Part shown: one piece after another, positions 7,662 to 17,486 of the stretch
How the letters are laid out: every line of letters starts with the position of its first letter
How positions within the stretch are numbered: the stretch's first letter is position 1
Assembly (NCBI RefSeq): GCF_000332515.2
Contig: NZ_AOGZ02000014.1
Location: forward strand, 1,380,001 to 1,444,000
DNA: 64,000 nt
Reading direction: 5' to 3'
From: Leptospira wolbachii serovar Codice str. CDC
GTDB lineage: Bacteria > Spirochaetota > Leptospiria > Leptospirales > Leptospiraceae
Notes under the pieces: generated by a model
The model's input: only the letters and a program-made list of their open reading frames with translations
Databases searched by the model: none
Told to the model about the DNA's origin: nothing
Program-made: the position numbers and the translations under genes

Positions 7662-9191
7662 ATGGACCCAATTTTACTCGGTGTCAGCGACACCATCGAA
7701 TCGGAATTTGATTCGGAAATTTATAAAAACCTTTCTCCTTTAGAAAAATACCATTCCCTACTTTTTCGTTCCGTAGATAAACTTTTTAGTTTTTTGGGAA
7801 CGGATCGTTCCTCACTGGCACCCTACCTCACTGACTTTGTTTCGATTGAAGCCCAGTCTCTAGGCCGCGAAGGGTATGGATTCACTGTCAAAGATGCAAA
7901 CGATATGGGTTTTGGTGGGCTTGCCTGCCATACTGTAGATTTGGGTGGCGCGAGTGTGGGTGGTGCCATCGGGCAAGCCCATACCATAGTCAAAGCCAAT
8001 CCTTATGCCGTAGTTCTTGTGGCCGCTGCCGACGTCCCTAAATCTGTATTCAAACAGATATCTGATTTAAAACGACTCACAGCCACAGTATGTCACAAAG
8101 ATTGGGAAATGCCCTATGGGGCAACACTTATCGGCCTCTATTCCTTGTTATGTGAAAGAATGATGTTTGATACCGGCGTAACTAGCGAAGACCTGGAAGA
8201 AATCACAAAACACTTTCGAAAGTTGGCAGAAATCAATCCCCGTGCTTTCCAATACCAAAAGCCACTGACAGAAAAACAGTTAAAAAAACCTCTTTCTGGT
8301 GTTTATAGTACACCTATGATCGCAATTGTTACCGACCATGGATTTGCTACCCTCGTGACTTCCGAATTCATGAAACAGAAGTTAATCGACAACAATATTA
8401 TCAAAAAAGATGCAAAACATATTTATTTGGTGGGTTCCGGTCAAAGTGCCCATGCAGAATACTTTATCCAAAAGAAGGACTTAAAAAGCCCTGCGGCCCT
8501 TGCTTGCGAAAGAGCAGTGGCTTCCTCTGGTCTCAAACGATCGGACATTGAATATGCTTGGATTTATGATTGTTTTACAGGAATGATCATCCATGAAGCA
8601 GGATTGTATTTTGGAGTATCTCCAAAAGATACAGCCACCTCCCTTCGCAAAGGCAAAATCTCCAATGGAGTACGAGAGATTCCGATCAATTTAGGTGGGG
8701 GGATTTTGAACTACCAAGCAGCCATGGCTCTTTCTGGTGCCACTGGTCTTGTGGATGTAGCAAGCCAGTATGGTTTAGCCGTAGATCCCATTCCAGAAAA
8801 ACTTTCAACCCCACCTAAGGTAAGTTTATTGGGTGGGAATGGTGGGATTGATAGCATCAACTCAGTGATTATATTTGCAAAAGAGAAACCAGAATCTGTG
8901 ACCAGAGAACCAATGGCCTTAAAGCCATTAGAAGTCAATGTTCCAAGTCCCAAAGTAGGAGAACAAGGAATCATTCTTACTGCAAGCACCATCTATTTCA
9001 ATCCGGGAGGAGAGAAAAAACCTCCTTATCTCATCGTTTGTTCAAAAAAAGAAAATGGAGAGATGGTCCTTACCAACCTTTTTGCAAAAGATGGAGTAGA
9101 GATTGTTTCTAAAGAGGGATTGGAACTTGGAAAATCCAAAGTAGAGTTCCAAGAGAAAGAGGGAAAGATCCAAGCCATTTTGTTGGGTTAA
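7662..9191 (+). CDS. thiolase-fold protein lacking the usual catalytic Cys and His
   Basis: 509 residues resembling SCP2/acetyl-CoA acetyltransferase-type thiolases: an N-terminal core with AYLTDFVS-like spacing, GATLIGLYSLLCERMM, a C-terminal core with SDIEYAWIYDCFTGMI, and the glycine-rich NLGGGILNYQAAMALSGATG. Where thiolases carry the nucleophilic Cys in a VNxxCxSG context this protein reads TVDLGGASVGGAI, with Gly at about residue 96. The GHPxGATG His is also absent. Residues ~430-509 look like an added small beta domain (YFNPGGEKKPPYLIVCSKK). It is therefore thiolase-like in fold but probably not a classical thiolase. Partner or substrate unknown. Confidence 0.8.
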   Translation: MDPILLGVSDTIESEFDSEIYKNLSPLEKYHSLLFRSVDKLFSFLGTDRSSLAPYLTDFVSIEAQSLGREGYGFTVKDANDMGFGGLACHTVDLGGASVGGAIGQAHTIVKANPYAVVLVAAADVPKSVFKQISDLKRLTATVCHKDWEMPYGATLIGLYSLLCERMMFDTGVTSEDLEEITKHFRKLAEINPRAFQYQKPLTEKQLKKPLSGVYSTPMIAIVTDHGFATLVTSEFMKQKLIDNNIIKKDAKHIYLVGSGQSAHAEYFIQKKDLKSPAALACERAVASSGLKRSDIEYAWIYDCFTGMIIHEAGLYFGVSPKDTATSLRKGKISNGVREIPINLGGGILNYQAAMALSGATGLVDVASQYGLAVDPIPEKLSTPPKVSLLGGNGGIDSINSVIIFAKEKPESVTREPMALKPLEVNVPSPKVGEQGIILTASTIYFNPGGEKKPPYLIVCSKKENGEMVLTNLFAKDGVEIVSKEGLELGKSKVEFQEKEGKIQAILLG

Positions 9192-9193
9192 GA

Positions 9194-9227
9194 AAAAGCC
9201 CAGGGAAGAGAATTCTCTGGGCTTTTG
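9194..9227. terminator. bidirectional hairpin terminator after the thiolase-like gene
   Basis: A 10-bp stem AGCCCAGGGAA/TTCTCTGGGCT (one G-T pair) with loop GAGAA is flanked by A5 on the left and T4 on the right, starting right after the stop at 9191. Confidence 0.8.
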
Positions 9228-9266
9228 GTACTTGATTTTTTCGATCTTTAGATTATTTTTTGACTT

Positions 9267-9575
9267 ATGGATCAAGATTTACAAAATTTAAAGGCTCAAA
9301 TCGTTACACTTGTAAATCCACTTAAAATAATTCTTTTTGGATCAAGAGCAAAGGGCAATTTCAATCATTCCAGTGATTACGATATTTTGGTAATTATGCC
9401 AGATGGTACAAATAAAAGAAAAACTGCTCAATTCTTATATCAAAACATTGAAAACATAAATATCTCATATGATTTTGTTGTGGCAACAGAGAATACATTA
9501 GAAAAATATTCGAAGTCCCACCATTTAATCTATTTTCATGCTCTCAAAGATGGAATAGAACTTTATGCAGCTTGA
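9267..9575 (+). CDS. MNT-type minimal nucleotidyltransferase (antitoxin-like)
   Basis: 102 residues with the nucleotidyltransferase signature ILFGSRAKGNFNHSSDYDIL (GSx10DxD, residues ~24-43). This is the minimal NTase family typically paired with HEPN proteins. In characterised HEPN/MNT (type VII) modules the MNT partner neutralises the HEPN ribonuclease by adding AMP to a tyrosine. The stop overlaps the start of a degraded HEPN-like reading frame (9565-9791), so the pair was once an operon. The MNT frame itself is intact. Its present function without a partner is unknown. Confidence 0.85.
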   Translation: MDQDLQNLKAQIVTLVNPLKIILFGSRAKGNFNHSSDYDILVIMPDGTNKRKTAQFLYQNIENINISYDFVVATENTLEKYSKSHHLIYFHALKDGIELYAA

Positions 9576-9791
9576 AGACCCAAGCTTACCAGATGTTTGG
9601 TTAATTCATGTCTACCAGTTGAAATCAACAGACCTGATTTCTTTAAAGAACTAACGATTCTCACTGATTATGCTGTCTCTACTAGATATCCTGGTGATTA
9701 AGAAGAGATACTATCAAATGAATATGAGCAAGCAGTCTTTTTAGCAGAACAGGCATTTGATTGGGCTTTTGGAATCATTAAGAATCCATAA
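9565..9791 (+). pseudogene. decayed HEPN-domain gene
   Basis: The reading frame from ATG 9565 starts MQLEDPSLPDVWLIHVYQ and then loses homology. A second frame continues PVEINRPDFFKELTILTDYAV, then STRYPGD, a TAA stop, and EEILSNEYEQAVFLAEQAFD. The DYAVxTRYPGDxEE segment is a HEPN family hallmark. The middle of the domain, including the QQAxEKxLKA helix, is missing, a frame change joins the two pieces, and TAA replaces the expected Tyr codon after YPGD. This is a remnant of the toxin partner of the preceding MNT gene. Confidence 0.75.
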
Positions 9792-9822
9792 TATCCCAAC
9801 TCACTCCGACCGAATTTCCGAC

Positions 9823-10848
9823 TTAAAACTGTTTTAAAAAACGCAAATTCCCCGATTGGAAATACCGGATGTCATGAATTCCATAGCGCATCATCACCAA
9901 ACGATCCAGGCCAAGACCAAAGGCAAACCCAGTCCATTTTTTAGAATCGAGTCCTGCTGATTCGAGAACATTCGGATGTACAAGACCACAAGGAAGTAAC
10001 TCCAACCAACCCGAATGTTTGCACACACTGCAACCATCCCCGTTACAAACCAAACAGTTGATATCGAGTTCAAAACCAGGTTCCACAAAAGGAAAGTAAC
10101 CAGGGCGTAATCTTGTTTTGATTTCTTTACGAAACACACGAGAAAGAAGTGTCTCCATCGTATAAATCAAATGAGCCACAGAAATATTTTCTCCGACAAC
10201 CATCCCTTCTACTTGGTAGAAAGTATTTTCATGGGAGGCGTCCACTTCTTCATAACGAAACACACGACCTGGTGCAATGATACGAAATGGTGGCTTTAAT
10301 TTACGAAGAGCACGAACCTGAATGGCAGAAGTATGAGTTCGGAGTAAGTTTCCGTCAGATGTGTAAAAGGTATCTTGCATATCACGCGCTGGATGGTCTT
10401 CGGTAAAGTTTAGGGCACCGAAATTGTTTTCATCTGTTTCGACTTCGGGTCCATCCATGACTGAAAATCCCATGGAGGTAAAGATATCTTCGATTTCGTA
10501 TTGGATTTGGGAAATGGGATGAAGGCTCCCTCTTTCTTTAGAAGCAAGCGGACGCAAACTATCAAAAAATTCTTTGCCCAATTGATTTTCATAAAAACTT
10601 TCTTTTAAGGATGATCGTTTTGTTTCTACAAAACTCTCCAGTTTACTTTGTGCTTCGTTTGCCTGTTTTCCGACTGTTTTTTTCTCTTCGACGGAAAGGG
10701 AAGCAAGACCCTTTAAAACAGAAGTGAGTTTTCCTTTTTTACCAAGGAACTGGTTTTTGAAAGAATCCAATTCTTGTTCTGAAGTCGCAGATGATAAAAC
10801 AGACTCAGCCTCTTTGACTAAAGATTCGATTTCTTGGGATAGGCTCAT
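9823..10848 (-). CDS. pheS: phenylalanine--tRNA ligase alpha subunit
   Basis: 341 residues, normal length. The N-terminal coiled coil (residues 1-90) is followed by the class II catalytic core, with [19 protein letters not shown], the motif 2 region [20 protein letters not shown], and motif 3 [18 protein letters not shown]. It charges tRNA-Phe together with PheT, which is not encoded nearby. It is the last gene of the long minus-strand run, and its ATG overlaps the mpl stop by four bases. Confidence 0.97.
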   Translation of the reverse strand: MSLSQEIESLVKEAESVLSSATSEQELDSFKNQFLGKKGKLTSVLKGLASLSVEEKKTVGKQANEAQSKLESFVETKRSSLKESFYENQLGKEFFDSLRPLASKERGSLHPISQIQYEIEDIFTSMGFSVMDGPEVETDENNFGALNFTEDHPARDMQDTFYTSDGNLLRTHTSAIQVRALRKLKPPFRIIAPGRVFRYEEVDASHENTFYQVEGMVVGENISVAHLIYTMETLLSRVFRKEIKTRLRPGYFPFVEPGFELDINCLVCNGDGCSVCKHSGWLELLPCGLVHPNVLESAGLDSKKWTGFAFGLGLDRLVMMRYGIHDIRYFQSGNLRFLKQF

Positions 10849-12239
10849 ACAGTTTCTCGCATTTGGATTAATGATTTTAATTCAGGATAAATTCCACCAA
10901 AGGCACCGTTAGACATCGCAAGGATGATGACTTTATCTTTTTGGAATTTTGGTAGAATCTTTTTTAAGAGAGTAGGAATTTCTTTGGGATCTTTTGCATA
11001 CAAAGCTTCTTTCTTTGTATTCTTTGTGATATCCTTCACCAACTTTTTTACGTTCAGGCGAAGGGATTTGTTTACCTTGTCCACTTGGTAGACTTCGGTA
11101 ACAATACTTACATCACTTCCTTTAAAACATTTAGCAAAATCATCTTGGAATACATTTCTATGGGAAGTGGCACTCCTTGGTTCAAAGAGAGAAATGATTT
11201 TATATCCTGGATAAGCTTCCTTATGAGCTTTGATGGTTTCTTGGATGGCAACGGGATGGTGGGCAAAGTCCTCTACAAGTAAACTAAAAGCCGAGACAAA
11301 AAGATTTTCTTGTCTCCGTTTCACACCGGGGAAAGATTCTACTGCTTCTAAAATTTCTTTTCTTTTTTGAGGAGCAATTTCCAAACAAATACGTACAGCC
11401 ACTTCCACATTGCGATAGTTATGTGAACCGATGAGAGATGGTTTTAATTTGGCCTTAGTTCTAATTTCAGACAAAACACCTTTTTCGTATTTAAAAATGG
11501 AATTTTTATCTCCTAAATCAAAGGATTCCACAGGAGCGTGTTTGTATTCTTTGGTAATCTCCACAAGATTTTTGGAACCCTTCCAATAAAAAACCTTACC
11601 GCGACCAGGGACCAAATTTAACAGGCGTTTGAACATGGTTTTAATTGCATTTAAGTCCGAAAAAATATCAGCATGATCAAAATCCAAAGCATTCATTGCT
11701 AAGTAGTAAGGTCTATAATGTAAAAATTTGGAACTTTTATCAAAGAAAGCAGAATCGTATTCATCTCCTTCGATGACAAAATAATCCCCTTCCCCAAGTG
11801 CAAATCCGGGATATCCATCCTTTCGAATTCCACCTACAAAGAGGCCGGGTTTCAGTCCGATGGATTCCAAAATCCAATGGGTCAAAAAGGTAGTGGTTGT
11901 TTTTCCGTGAGTCCCTGAGATCACGATGGGTTTTTTCCCTTTTAGAAAAAAAGTTCCAATCGCTTGCGCCATACTCATGTATTCCATTCCGGTATTTAGA
12001 ACTTCTTCTACTTCAGGATTCCCACGAGAGATCGCATTTCCAATGATAACTAAATCGGAACCTTTTACATTTTCTTTACGATAACCAGATTTAGGTGAAA
12101 GTCCCCACTCTACCAACTTGTCGGACATAGGTGGATAAAGATTTTGATCCGAACCTGATACATCATGACCTTGTTGTTTGAGCATATAAGCCAAATTGCC
12201 CATAGCAATCCCACCAATGCCGACCATAAAGATTTTCAA
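10845..12239 (-). CDS. mpl: UDP-N-acetylmuramate--tripeptide ligase (murein recycling)
   Basis: 464 residues, Mur ligase family. Visible are the N-terminal Rossmann motif [14 protein letters not shown], the ATP-binding loop [14 protein letters not shown] (~residue 110), [19 protein letters not shown] (~residue 175), which is characteristic of Mpl rather than MurC, and DFAHHPVAI in the C-terminal domain. Mpl attaches the recycled tripeptide L-Ala-gamma-D-Glu-meso-DAP to UDP-MurNAc in the cytoplasm. It is coupled by four-base overlaps to the membrane-protein gene before it and pheS after it. Confidence 0.93.
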   Translation of the reverse strand: MKIFMVGIGGIAMGNLAYMLKQQGHDVSGSDQNLYPPMSDKLVEWGLSPKSGYRKENVKGSDLVIIGNAISRGNPEVEEVLNTGMEYMSMAQAIGTFFLKGKKPIVISGTHGKTTTTFLTHWILESIGLKPGLFVGGIRKDGYPGFALGEGDYFVIEGDEYDSAFFDKSSKFLHYRPYYLAMNALDFDHADIFSDLNAIKTMFKRLLNLVPGRGKVFYWKGSKNLVEITKEYKHAPVESFDLGDKNSIFKYEKGVLSEIRTKAKLKPSLIGSHNYRNVEVAVRICLEIAPQKRKEILEAVESFPGVKRRQENLFVSAFSLLVEDFAHHPVAIQETIKAHKEAYPGYKIISLFEPRSATSHRNVFQDDFAKCFKGSDVSIVTEVYQVDKVNKSLRLNVKKLVKDITKNTKKEALYAKDPKEIPTLLKKILPKFQKDKVIILAMSNGAFGGIYPELKSLIQMRETV

Positions 12240-12892
12240 AAGAGTACCGTCCTAACCAGATTGTATACAAATAGAGGAACAGAAAGTAGAACCAAAAAAA
12301 ACAAAACTACCTTCATTAGAAAAAATAAAAAATCAAAGGAGGTCCATTCCTTTCTATGAGACAGATAATAATAAGCTAAATGTAATGAATAGAGAAAACC
12401 AACACCTAACATTGCCAAGGGGATGGGAGCCGGAAAGATCCAAAAGATTGCTGTGGAAGTAAACGGCAGAAAGGAGATCATAAATACATGAGGTTCGGGA
12501 CCTTCCCAATCTTTGGTTCGGTCGCGCATTTGGTGATACATCCGAAAACTATCAACTAGTCTGACTACAACATAGAATCCTAAATAAAAAAAGAATAAAG
12601 TCCCCATTCCTTGGGTGTAGGTAAGTCTTGTTTCTTCATCTACCGTGGAAACTTTGAACAATAGGATTTGGATCAGGTTACCAATAAATTTGGCAACAGG
12701 TGCTAGTAGGATGAGCTGGAGATGGGCCAACCATAAATCACGACCACCTAAGTCCGTTTTATGAAAGTAGGATTCAAAGGCGGACATGGGAGAATAGAAT
12801 AAATCTCGGATCATTTCCATCCGAGATGCGACTGTAGAAACTTTTTGCACCTTATTGGATTTTCTGGTTGGGACGCTCGTAACGGGAAGCAT
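12236..12892 (-). CDS. Yip1-like polytopic membrane protein
   Basis: 218 residues with about five hydrophobic segments (for example [86 protein letters not shown]). The N-terminal [12 protein letters not shown] resembles the entry to Yip1-like domains. Function unknown. With the ATG at 12892 it overlaps the DUF4340-like gene by 41 bases. Later Met codons at 12820 or 12814 would remove the overlap, so the start is uncertain. A second protein of this type lies at 58749-59357. Confidence 0.75.
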   Translation of the reverse strand: MLPVTSVPTRKSNKVQKVSTVASRMEMIRDLFYSPMSAFESYFHKTDLGGRDLWLAHLQLILLAPVAKFIGNLIQILLFKVSTVDEETRLTYTQGMGTLFFFYLGFYVVVRLVDSFRMYHQMRDRTKDWEGPEPHVFMISFLPFTSTAIFWIFPAPIPLAMLGVGFLYSLHLAYYYLSHRKEWTSFDFLFFLMKVVLFFLVLLSVPLFVYNLVRTVLF

Positions 12893-13925
12893 TTTTCACT
12901 TTCATGACTGCATTCACCAAATTTTGGAAGCTTTCTTCTTTGATCCAAGTGACAGTCTCGGAAAAATAAGGAACAAGTTCCCTACGAACTGGTCTCCATT
13001 TTCCCGAATCGGTTTCCCATAAAGGGTAAAAGGAGAGTCGAAATTTGATTCCTTCCGATTGGACCACATCCAAAACAGCTTCCGGGTTTTGTGTGAGAGA
13101 TACTTCCGGAAACTGAGGGGCACCCACTTCATCGGAATAAAATTCCACTTTTAAACCTTTCACCACCGACTCCCATTGGTTTCCCACATCCGGTGGCAAA
13201 ACAATCCTCTCTCCCGTAGTCCGACTCCAATCATTCACATAAACATTGTATTGGTTTTTTTTGGCTCGGTTTTCAGCCTTTACATTGACAATTTGGCCAG
13301 AAAAAGAAAAATCCTTAAGATAACCATCGTTAAATGTTATATACATTTTTTCGCGGAAATTGGTGGCGGGAGTGCGGAACTTTTCGATCAAATAGTTATA
13401 GGGAGCAATGATTTCCTCATGAACTAAAACAGACACACGTCCTTCGTCAGATCCAATTTTTTTACCAAAAAACAACTGTTTGTCTTTTGAAAATTCAATC
13501 GTAGAACCATTCTCTTCTGATAAAGCTAAAGAAGGAGAATTCTCTCCTAAACAATAGGACTTTTGAATGTCTGCAGTCGATTTTTCGATCAATTTTGTTT
13601 TGAGAACACTGAGTTCCGAAAAACTGTTTTTAACATTATAATTGGCTTCATAAGAAATGGTTTTTCCATCTTTTATAGAAGTCACCGTATATAAGGGGGT
13701 TTGGTTCCAACCACGAGGGATCTTACGAAACACCATAACTTCTTCTGCAAACTTTGGCTCCGCTATCCCACACCAATCGGCTTTAGGGGGAACATACTGA
13801 ATGGACTTCCAATCTTCTTTCCAATAATTCGTTTCTGAAATATTTTCTGGATGGTCTTCCATCCAATAAAAAAGTAAAAAAAGTCCAACAAAGGCTAAAA
13901 CAACTAAACTAATTTTCTGTTTCAT
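12852..13925 (-). CDS. DUF4340-like membrane-anchored periplasmic protein
   Basis: 357 residues. One N-terminal membrane anchor (ISLVVLAFVGLFLLFYWM) is followed by a soluble, beta-rich body with repeated sections such as TIEFSKDKQLFFGKKIG. DUF4340 proteins usually follow GldF/GldG-like ABC transporter genes, which is the arrangement here. The start overlaps the GldG-like stop by four bases. Probably an accessory to that exporter on the periplasmic side. Its molecular role is not known. Confidence 0.7.
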   Translation of the reverse strand: MKQKISLVVLAFVGLFLLFYWMEDHPENISETNYWKEDWKSIQYVPPKADWCGIAEPKFAEEVMVFRKIPRGWNQTPLYTVTSIKDGKTISYEANYNVKNSFSELSVLKTKLIEKSTADIQKSYCLGENSPSLALSEENGSTIEFSKDKQLFFGKKIGSDEGRVSVLVHEEIIAPYNYLIEKFRTPATNFREKMYITFNDGYLKDFSFSGQIVNVKAENRAKKNQYNVYVNDWSRTTGERIVLPPDVGNQWESVVKGLKVEFYSDEVGAPQFPEVSLTQNPEAVLDVVQSEGIKFRLSFYPLWETDSGKWRPVRRELVPYFSETVTWIKEESFQNLVNAVMKVKNASRYERPNQKIQ

Positions 13926-15793
13926 ACTTCAATCATGGAACCCTTTCGTCTGGCATATACAAAGTAAGATCCCACTGCCAAAATGAATCCAGGGAATAAA
14001 AACACTCCAATCACCCAAGCGATTAACTTTTGGTTGTCTGATAACGATATGGTATCAAGTTCTTCTTTTTTTAAAGGAATTTCGGCAACAGCAACATCTT
14101 GAAACAAACCAGTGATGGAAACTGTAGAAAATTGAGAATTCATAGCGTACGGAATGAACTGGTCTGTCACCCAAGAAGTTCCTGTGTGTAAAATAATTTT
14201 CCCCGCTTTTTCATTCGTAAGAGAGTTTGGTGTAAGCACAATGGATAGAATTTTACTTTCTCTTTTTTCGTCTGGATCCAATTTTCCATTTTTGTTTTCG
14301 TCGGAATATGCTTCAAACCCAGACTCAAGTAAAGTCTCCGACTTAAATGCATAAGGAGAAGGAATCGTTGTATCTGTTTCCAAATAACCGCTGTAAGGAA
14401 ATAAAACTCCCATATCTTTTTTCTGAAGTAAGTCGGTAAGTCTGTGGTCTGGAAAACGTTTTGCTACAACAAATCCTGGTTTTTCTTCTCTTTCAATTAA
14501 CTGAGAAGATTTAAATTTTAGTCCGGCAGAGGCAAGTAACCAACTAAAATCTTCGTTTCCTTTCGGTTCCATGGTGATGAGAAGTTTTCCATTTTTTTCC
14601 AAAACGAATTTTGTGAGTTCTTCTTTTGCTTCTTTAGAAAAGGGAACTGTAGGTCCAAGAACCACAAGCATTTCAGCATCTTCTGGTAACTTGGATGGCC
14701 AACCTTGAGCAAACCCCAGCTCTGCCACTTTAAAATTCAAAAACTGTAAAGAAGAAACAAATCGATTCACTTGTTCATTCGGAAGAGCTTTAAAAGACAT
14801 TCCATATCGTTCACCATTGGAGACTGTAAAATAAACTTTCTTCTGTTCGGTAGTGACATTGAGAAGTGCACCCACTAACTTACGTTCTAGATCTTCCAAA
14901 TCTTTAGGTTCTTTAGCAATGACTCTTTCTTCTGCAAAAGGAGTTCCTGATGTCAAAAGTGATTGTTTCTTTGAACGAACAAAGATGGTTCCATTGGAAA
15001 CCTGTCCAAATTCTTTTAGCAAATCCACTTCCACATCCGCATTGATGAACTGGATGGTAATGTGAGAGTTTTCTGCTTTGATTTGGTCCAATAAAATTTC
15101 AATATCAGGACGAACTCGTGTAAGCGCAAAGGCAGCCAGTTTATCACCATTTGCTGGACCATCGGCTTCCAGAGGACGAGGATAAAACGCAGTGATGGTA
15201 ACATCCTTTGCGATTGGTTTGATTAGGTTTCTTGAAATTTGTGAAAGGGAAAATTTCCCCTGGCTACTCAAATCGAAGTTATAGTTTCGTTTAATCGCAA
15301 AATAATTAACCGCCACTAAAATCGGCAAAACAAACAAAAAACCCAAAACGGCATTTTGTAAAAGAGAACTTTTGGATTTTGCCAAATTACTCTGTGCTTC
15401 CAAAGAAGATTTTCCAATCTCCAGTAAAATGATTTGGAGTAAAAATACAATGGATAGGAGAACTACACAAAGTAATAAGAATTCTCGAACTTTGGGGATC
15501 GCACTGACTTCCTCATTGAATCCAGCTACCGGTTTCAAATCCAGAAAATCACGTAAAACCGATAATAAAAAAGCACCGATTCCAAAACCAGCAGCAATAT
15601 AACGATTCCGATCTTCCTTTCGTAATCCTTTGGAAAAAGCACGAACGATGGTATCCGATGCTAAAAATAAAAAGACCACTCCGAAAAAGAAAATTCTTTT
15701 TTTGGGATCTACGACCATTCCATCGAACAGGAAATAGGCGAAAAGTGAAAGTAAACTAATAAATGGTAAAACTCGATCTGCTGTTAAAAACAT
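13922..15793 (-). CDS. GldG-like ABC transporter auxiliary protein
   Basis: 623 residues. N-terminal membrane segments (residues ~5-125) and one near residue 150 (LGFLFVLPILVAVNYFAI) precede a large periplasmic region and a C-terminal anchor (LIAWVIGVFLFPGFILAVGSYF). The segment KRNYNFDLSSQGKFSLSQIS and the later AEMLVVLGPTVPFSKEAKEEL match the GldG/ABC_transp_aux family. Such proteins assemble with a GldF-type permease and a GldA-type ATPase, both encoded immediately upstream. The exported substrate is unknown. In Flavobacterium the related genes are needed for gliding, but that role should not be transferred automatically. Confidence 0.85.
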   Translation of the reverse strand: MFLTADRVLPFISLLSLFAYFLFDGMVVDPKKRIFFFGVVFLFLASDTIVRAFSKGLRKEDRNRYIAAGFGIGAFLLSVLRDFLDLKPVAGFNEEVSAIPKVREFLLLCVVLLSIVFLLQIILLEIGKSSLEAQSNLAKSKSSLLQNAVLGFLFVLPILVAVNYFAIKRNYNFDLSSQGKFSLSQISRNLIKPIAKDVTITAFYPRPLEADGPANGDKLAAFALTRVRPDIEILLDQIKAENSHITIQFINADVEVDLLKEFGQVSNGTIFVRSKKQSLLTSGTPFAEERVIAKEPKDLEDLERKLVGALLNVTTEQKKVYFTVSNGERYGMSFKALPNEQVNRFVSSLQFLNFKVAELGFAQGWPSKLPEDAEMLVVLGPTVPFSKEAKEELTKFVLEKNGKLLITMEPKGNEDFSWLLASAGLKFKSSQLIEREEKPGFVVAKRFPDHRLTDLLQKKDMGVLFPYSGYLETDTTIPSPYAFKSETLLESGFEAYSDENKNGKLDPDEKRESKILSIVLTPNSLTNEKAGKIILHTGTSWVTDQFIPYAMNSQFSTVSITGLFQDVAVAEIPLKKEELDTISLSDNQKLIAWVIGVFLFPGFILAVGSYFVYARRKGSMIEV

Positions 15794-15796
15794 GGT

Positions 15797-16528
15797 CTAT
15801 CCCCTCCATCTCCTGGATTCCAAGACCTTTACGGTAAGATATAAGAACAAAAATGTTCCGCTTAGAAAAAAAACAATTCCAGTCAATGGAACTACACCCT
15901 TTGCAAAAGCAGCAAAGTGAGAAAATATATGCAAGTGAAAGAGAACCTTTCTTGTGGTTGCTTGGAATAGGTGTGAAAAATATCCAACTACCCAAAGTGT
16001 CAAAATGATAAGAACCGATATCAAAAGAGATATCATTTGATTTTTTCCAAGACTGGAACCAAACATCCCAATCGTGAAAGTAAATACACCTAACAAAAAC
16101 ACTCCCACACTACCGGAAGCGACCATATAAAATGGTGCCTTCCAAAAGGAATAAAGAAGTAAAGGAAACAATCCATTAATAAAGATGGTGATGATTCCAC
16201 AAACTGTGACACCAAACAAAAATTTACCAAATACAATTTCCAAATCAGTAATGGGAGAGGTAAAAAGTAATTCTAAAGTTCCTTTATTTCTTTCTTCCAC
16301 AATCGATCCCATAGAAATGATGACCATTGCAATGAGAATTGTTGTCATAAAAGAAATGAAAGTGATGTAGGTTGCAATTTCATAATTTGCAGTCCCGTTA
16401 AAATTTAAAATCATTACGAAAAGCGCATTTAAAAATGCAGTTCCCCCGAGAACTAAAGGTCCCATATAAGTTCCAAAAAATAATCGTAATTCTTTTTTAT
16501 AGATCCAAACAGCCGATTGCCAGTTCAT
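15797..16528 (-). CDS. GldF-like ABC-2 type permease
   Basis: 243 residues with six membrane segments. The ABC-2 core includes [20 protein letters not shown] (residues ~72-91), a conserved signature of this permease family. It overlaps the ATPase gene by four bases and sits three bases before the GldG-like gene. Acts in the inner membrane with the ATPase at 16525-17454. Confidence 0.9.
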   Translation of the reverse strand: MNWQSAVWIYKKELRLFFGTYMGPLVLGGTAFLNALFVMILNFNGTANYEIATYITFISFMTTILIAMVIISMGSIVEERNKGTLELLFTSPITDLEIVFGKFLFGVTVCGIITIFINGLFPLLLYSFWKAPFYMVASGSVGVFLLGVFTFTIGMFGSSLGKNQMISLLISVLIILTLWVVGYFSHLFQATTRKVLFHLHIFSHFAAFAKGVVPLTGIVFFLSGTFLFLYLTVKVLESRRWRG

Positions 16529-17454
16529 ATTTTCTCCATAAAAATTTGTTCTAAAGACACTTCTTGTTTTTTTAAAGATTCAATTTGAATTCCAGAAGCC
16601 AATGCTTTGGAAAACAAAGATTCTTTGAATTGTTTCTGATTTGTGGTTCGTACTAAAAATTGAATTTCTTCTTTATTGGTTCCGAGTTCAACCACAGTAT
16701 CACCTTCACCTATCACTGATTTTACGAAGGTGTGAAGTTCATCTGCACTTTTCCCAGAAAGACCTACTTCCCATCCGGCAAGTCGATTCATTTCTTCTTC
16801 TAAACGAGACAAAGAAAGTTCCTGTTTGAGACTTCCTTTATGTAAAAATAAAAACTTATCACAAGTTTTATAAATCTCTGTTAGGATGTGGCTCGAAATG
16901 AGAACGGTATGATCTCCCGCCAAACTTCGAATTAAATTGCGAATTTCAACAATTTGTTTCGGATCAAGCCCTGAAATGGGTTCGTCCATAATGACAATTT
17001 CAGGATCACCCAGGATTGCCTGTGCAATTCCCACACGTTTGCGATACCCGAGAGACAAAGTACCAATCAACTTATCTTTAACAGTTGTAATGTTGGTTTT
17101 TGAAAGAACCTTTTCTATTTCAGAACCAAGTTTGGTTTCCTCAATTTTTTTGATTCTACCTACAAATGTAAGGTATTCTGTGATCGTCATGTCTTCATAG
17201 AGAGGAGGCGTCTCTGGCAAATAACCTATTTTCTGTTTGGCTTCCAAAGGAAAGTCAAAGATAGACTTTCCGTCAATGGATGCATCCCCCGCACTAGGAA
17301 TCAAATACCCGGTAAGGATTCGAATGGTAGTGGTTTTCCCTGCGCCGTTCAGTCCCAAAAGACCGACGATTTCGCCTTTTTCTAATTTGAAATTAAGCCC
17401 TGAGATGGCTCGTTTTTCGCCGTAAAATTTTGATAAATTGCTGACTTGAATCAT
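16525..17454 (-). CDS. ABC transporter ATP-binding protein (GldA/NatA type)
   Basis: 309 residues. The nucleotide-binding domain shows Walker [14 protein letters not shown] (~residue 35), signature [15 protein letters not shown] (~residue 133), Walker B EIVIMDEP and a switch His in LISSHIL. The C-terminal ~90 residues form the extra domain common in ABC-2 exporters. First gene of the seven-gene minus-strand run. Only 32 bases separate its start from the divergent kinase gene, so the two promoters must overlap or lie inside the genes. Confidence 0.93.
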   Translation of the reverse strand: MIQVSNLSKFYGEKRAISGLNFKLEKGEIVGLLGLNGAGKTTTIRILTGYLIPSAGDASIDGKSIFDFPLEAKQKIGYLPETPPLYEDMTITEYLTFVGRIKKIEETKLGSEIEKVLSKTNITTVKDKLIGTLSLGYRKRVGIAQAILGDPEIVIMDEPISGLDPKQIVEIRNLIRSLAGDHTVLISSHILTEIYKTCDKFLFLHKGSLKQELSLSRLEEEMNRLAGWEVGLSGKSADELHTFVKSVIGEGDTVVELGTNKEEIQFLVRTTNQKQFKESLFSKALASGIQIESLKKQEVSLEQIFMEKI

Positions 17455-17486
17455 AACTCTGGTTTAGTTTTCGTATACCTGCACCT

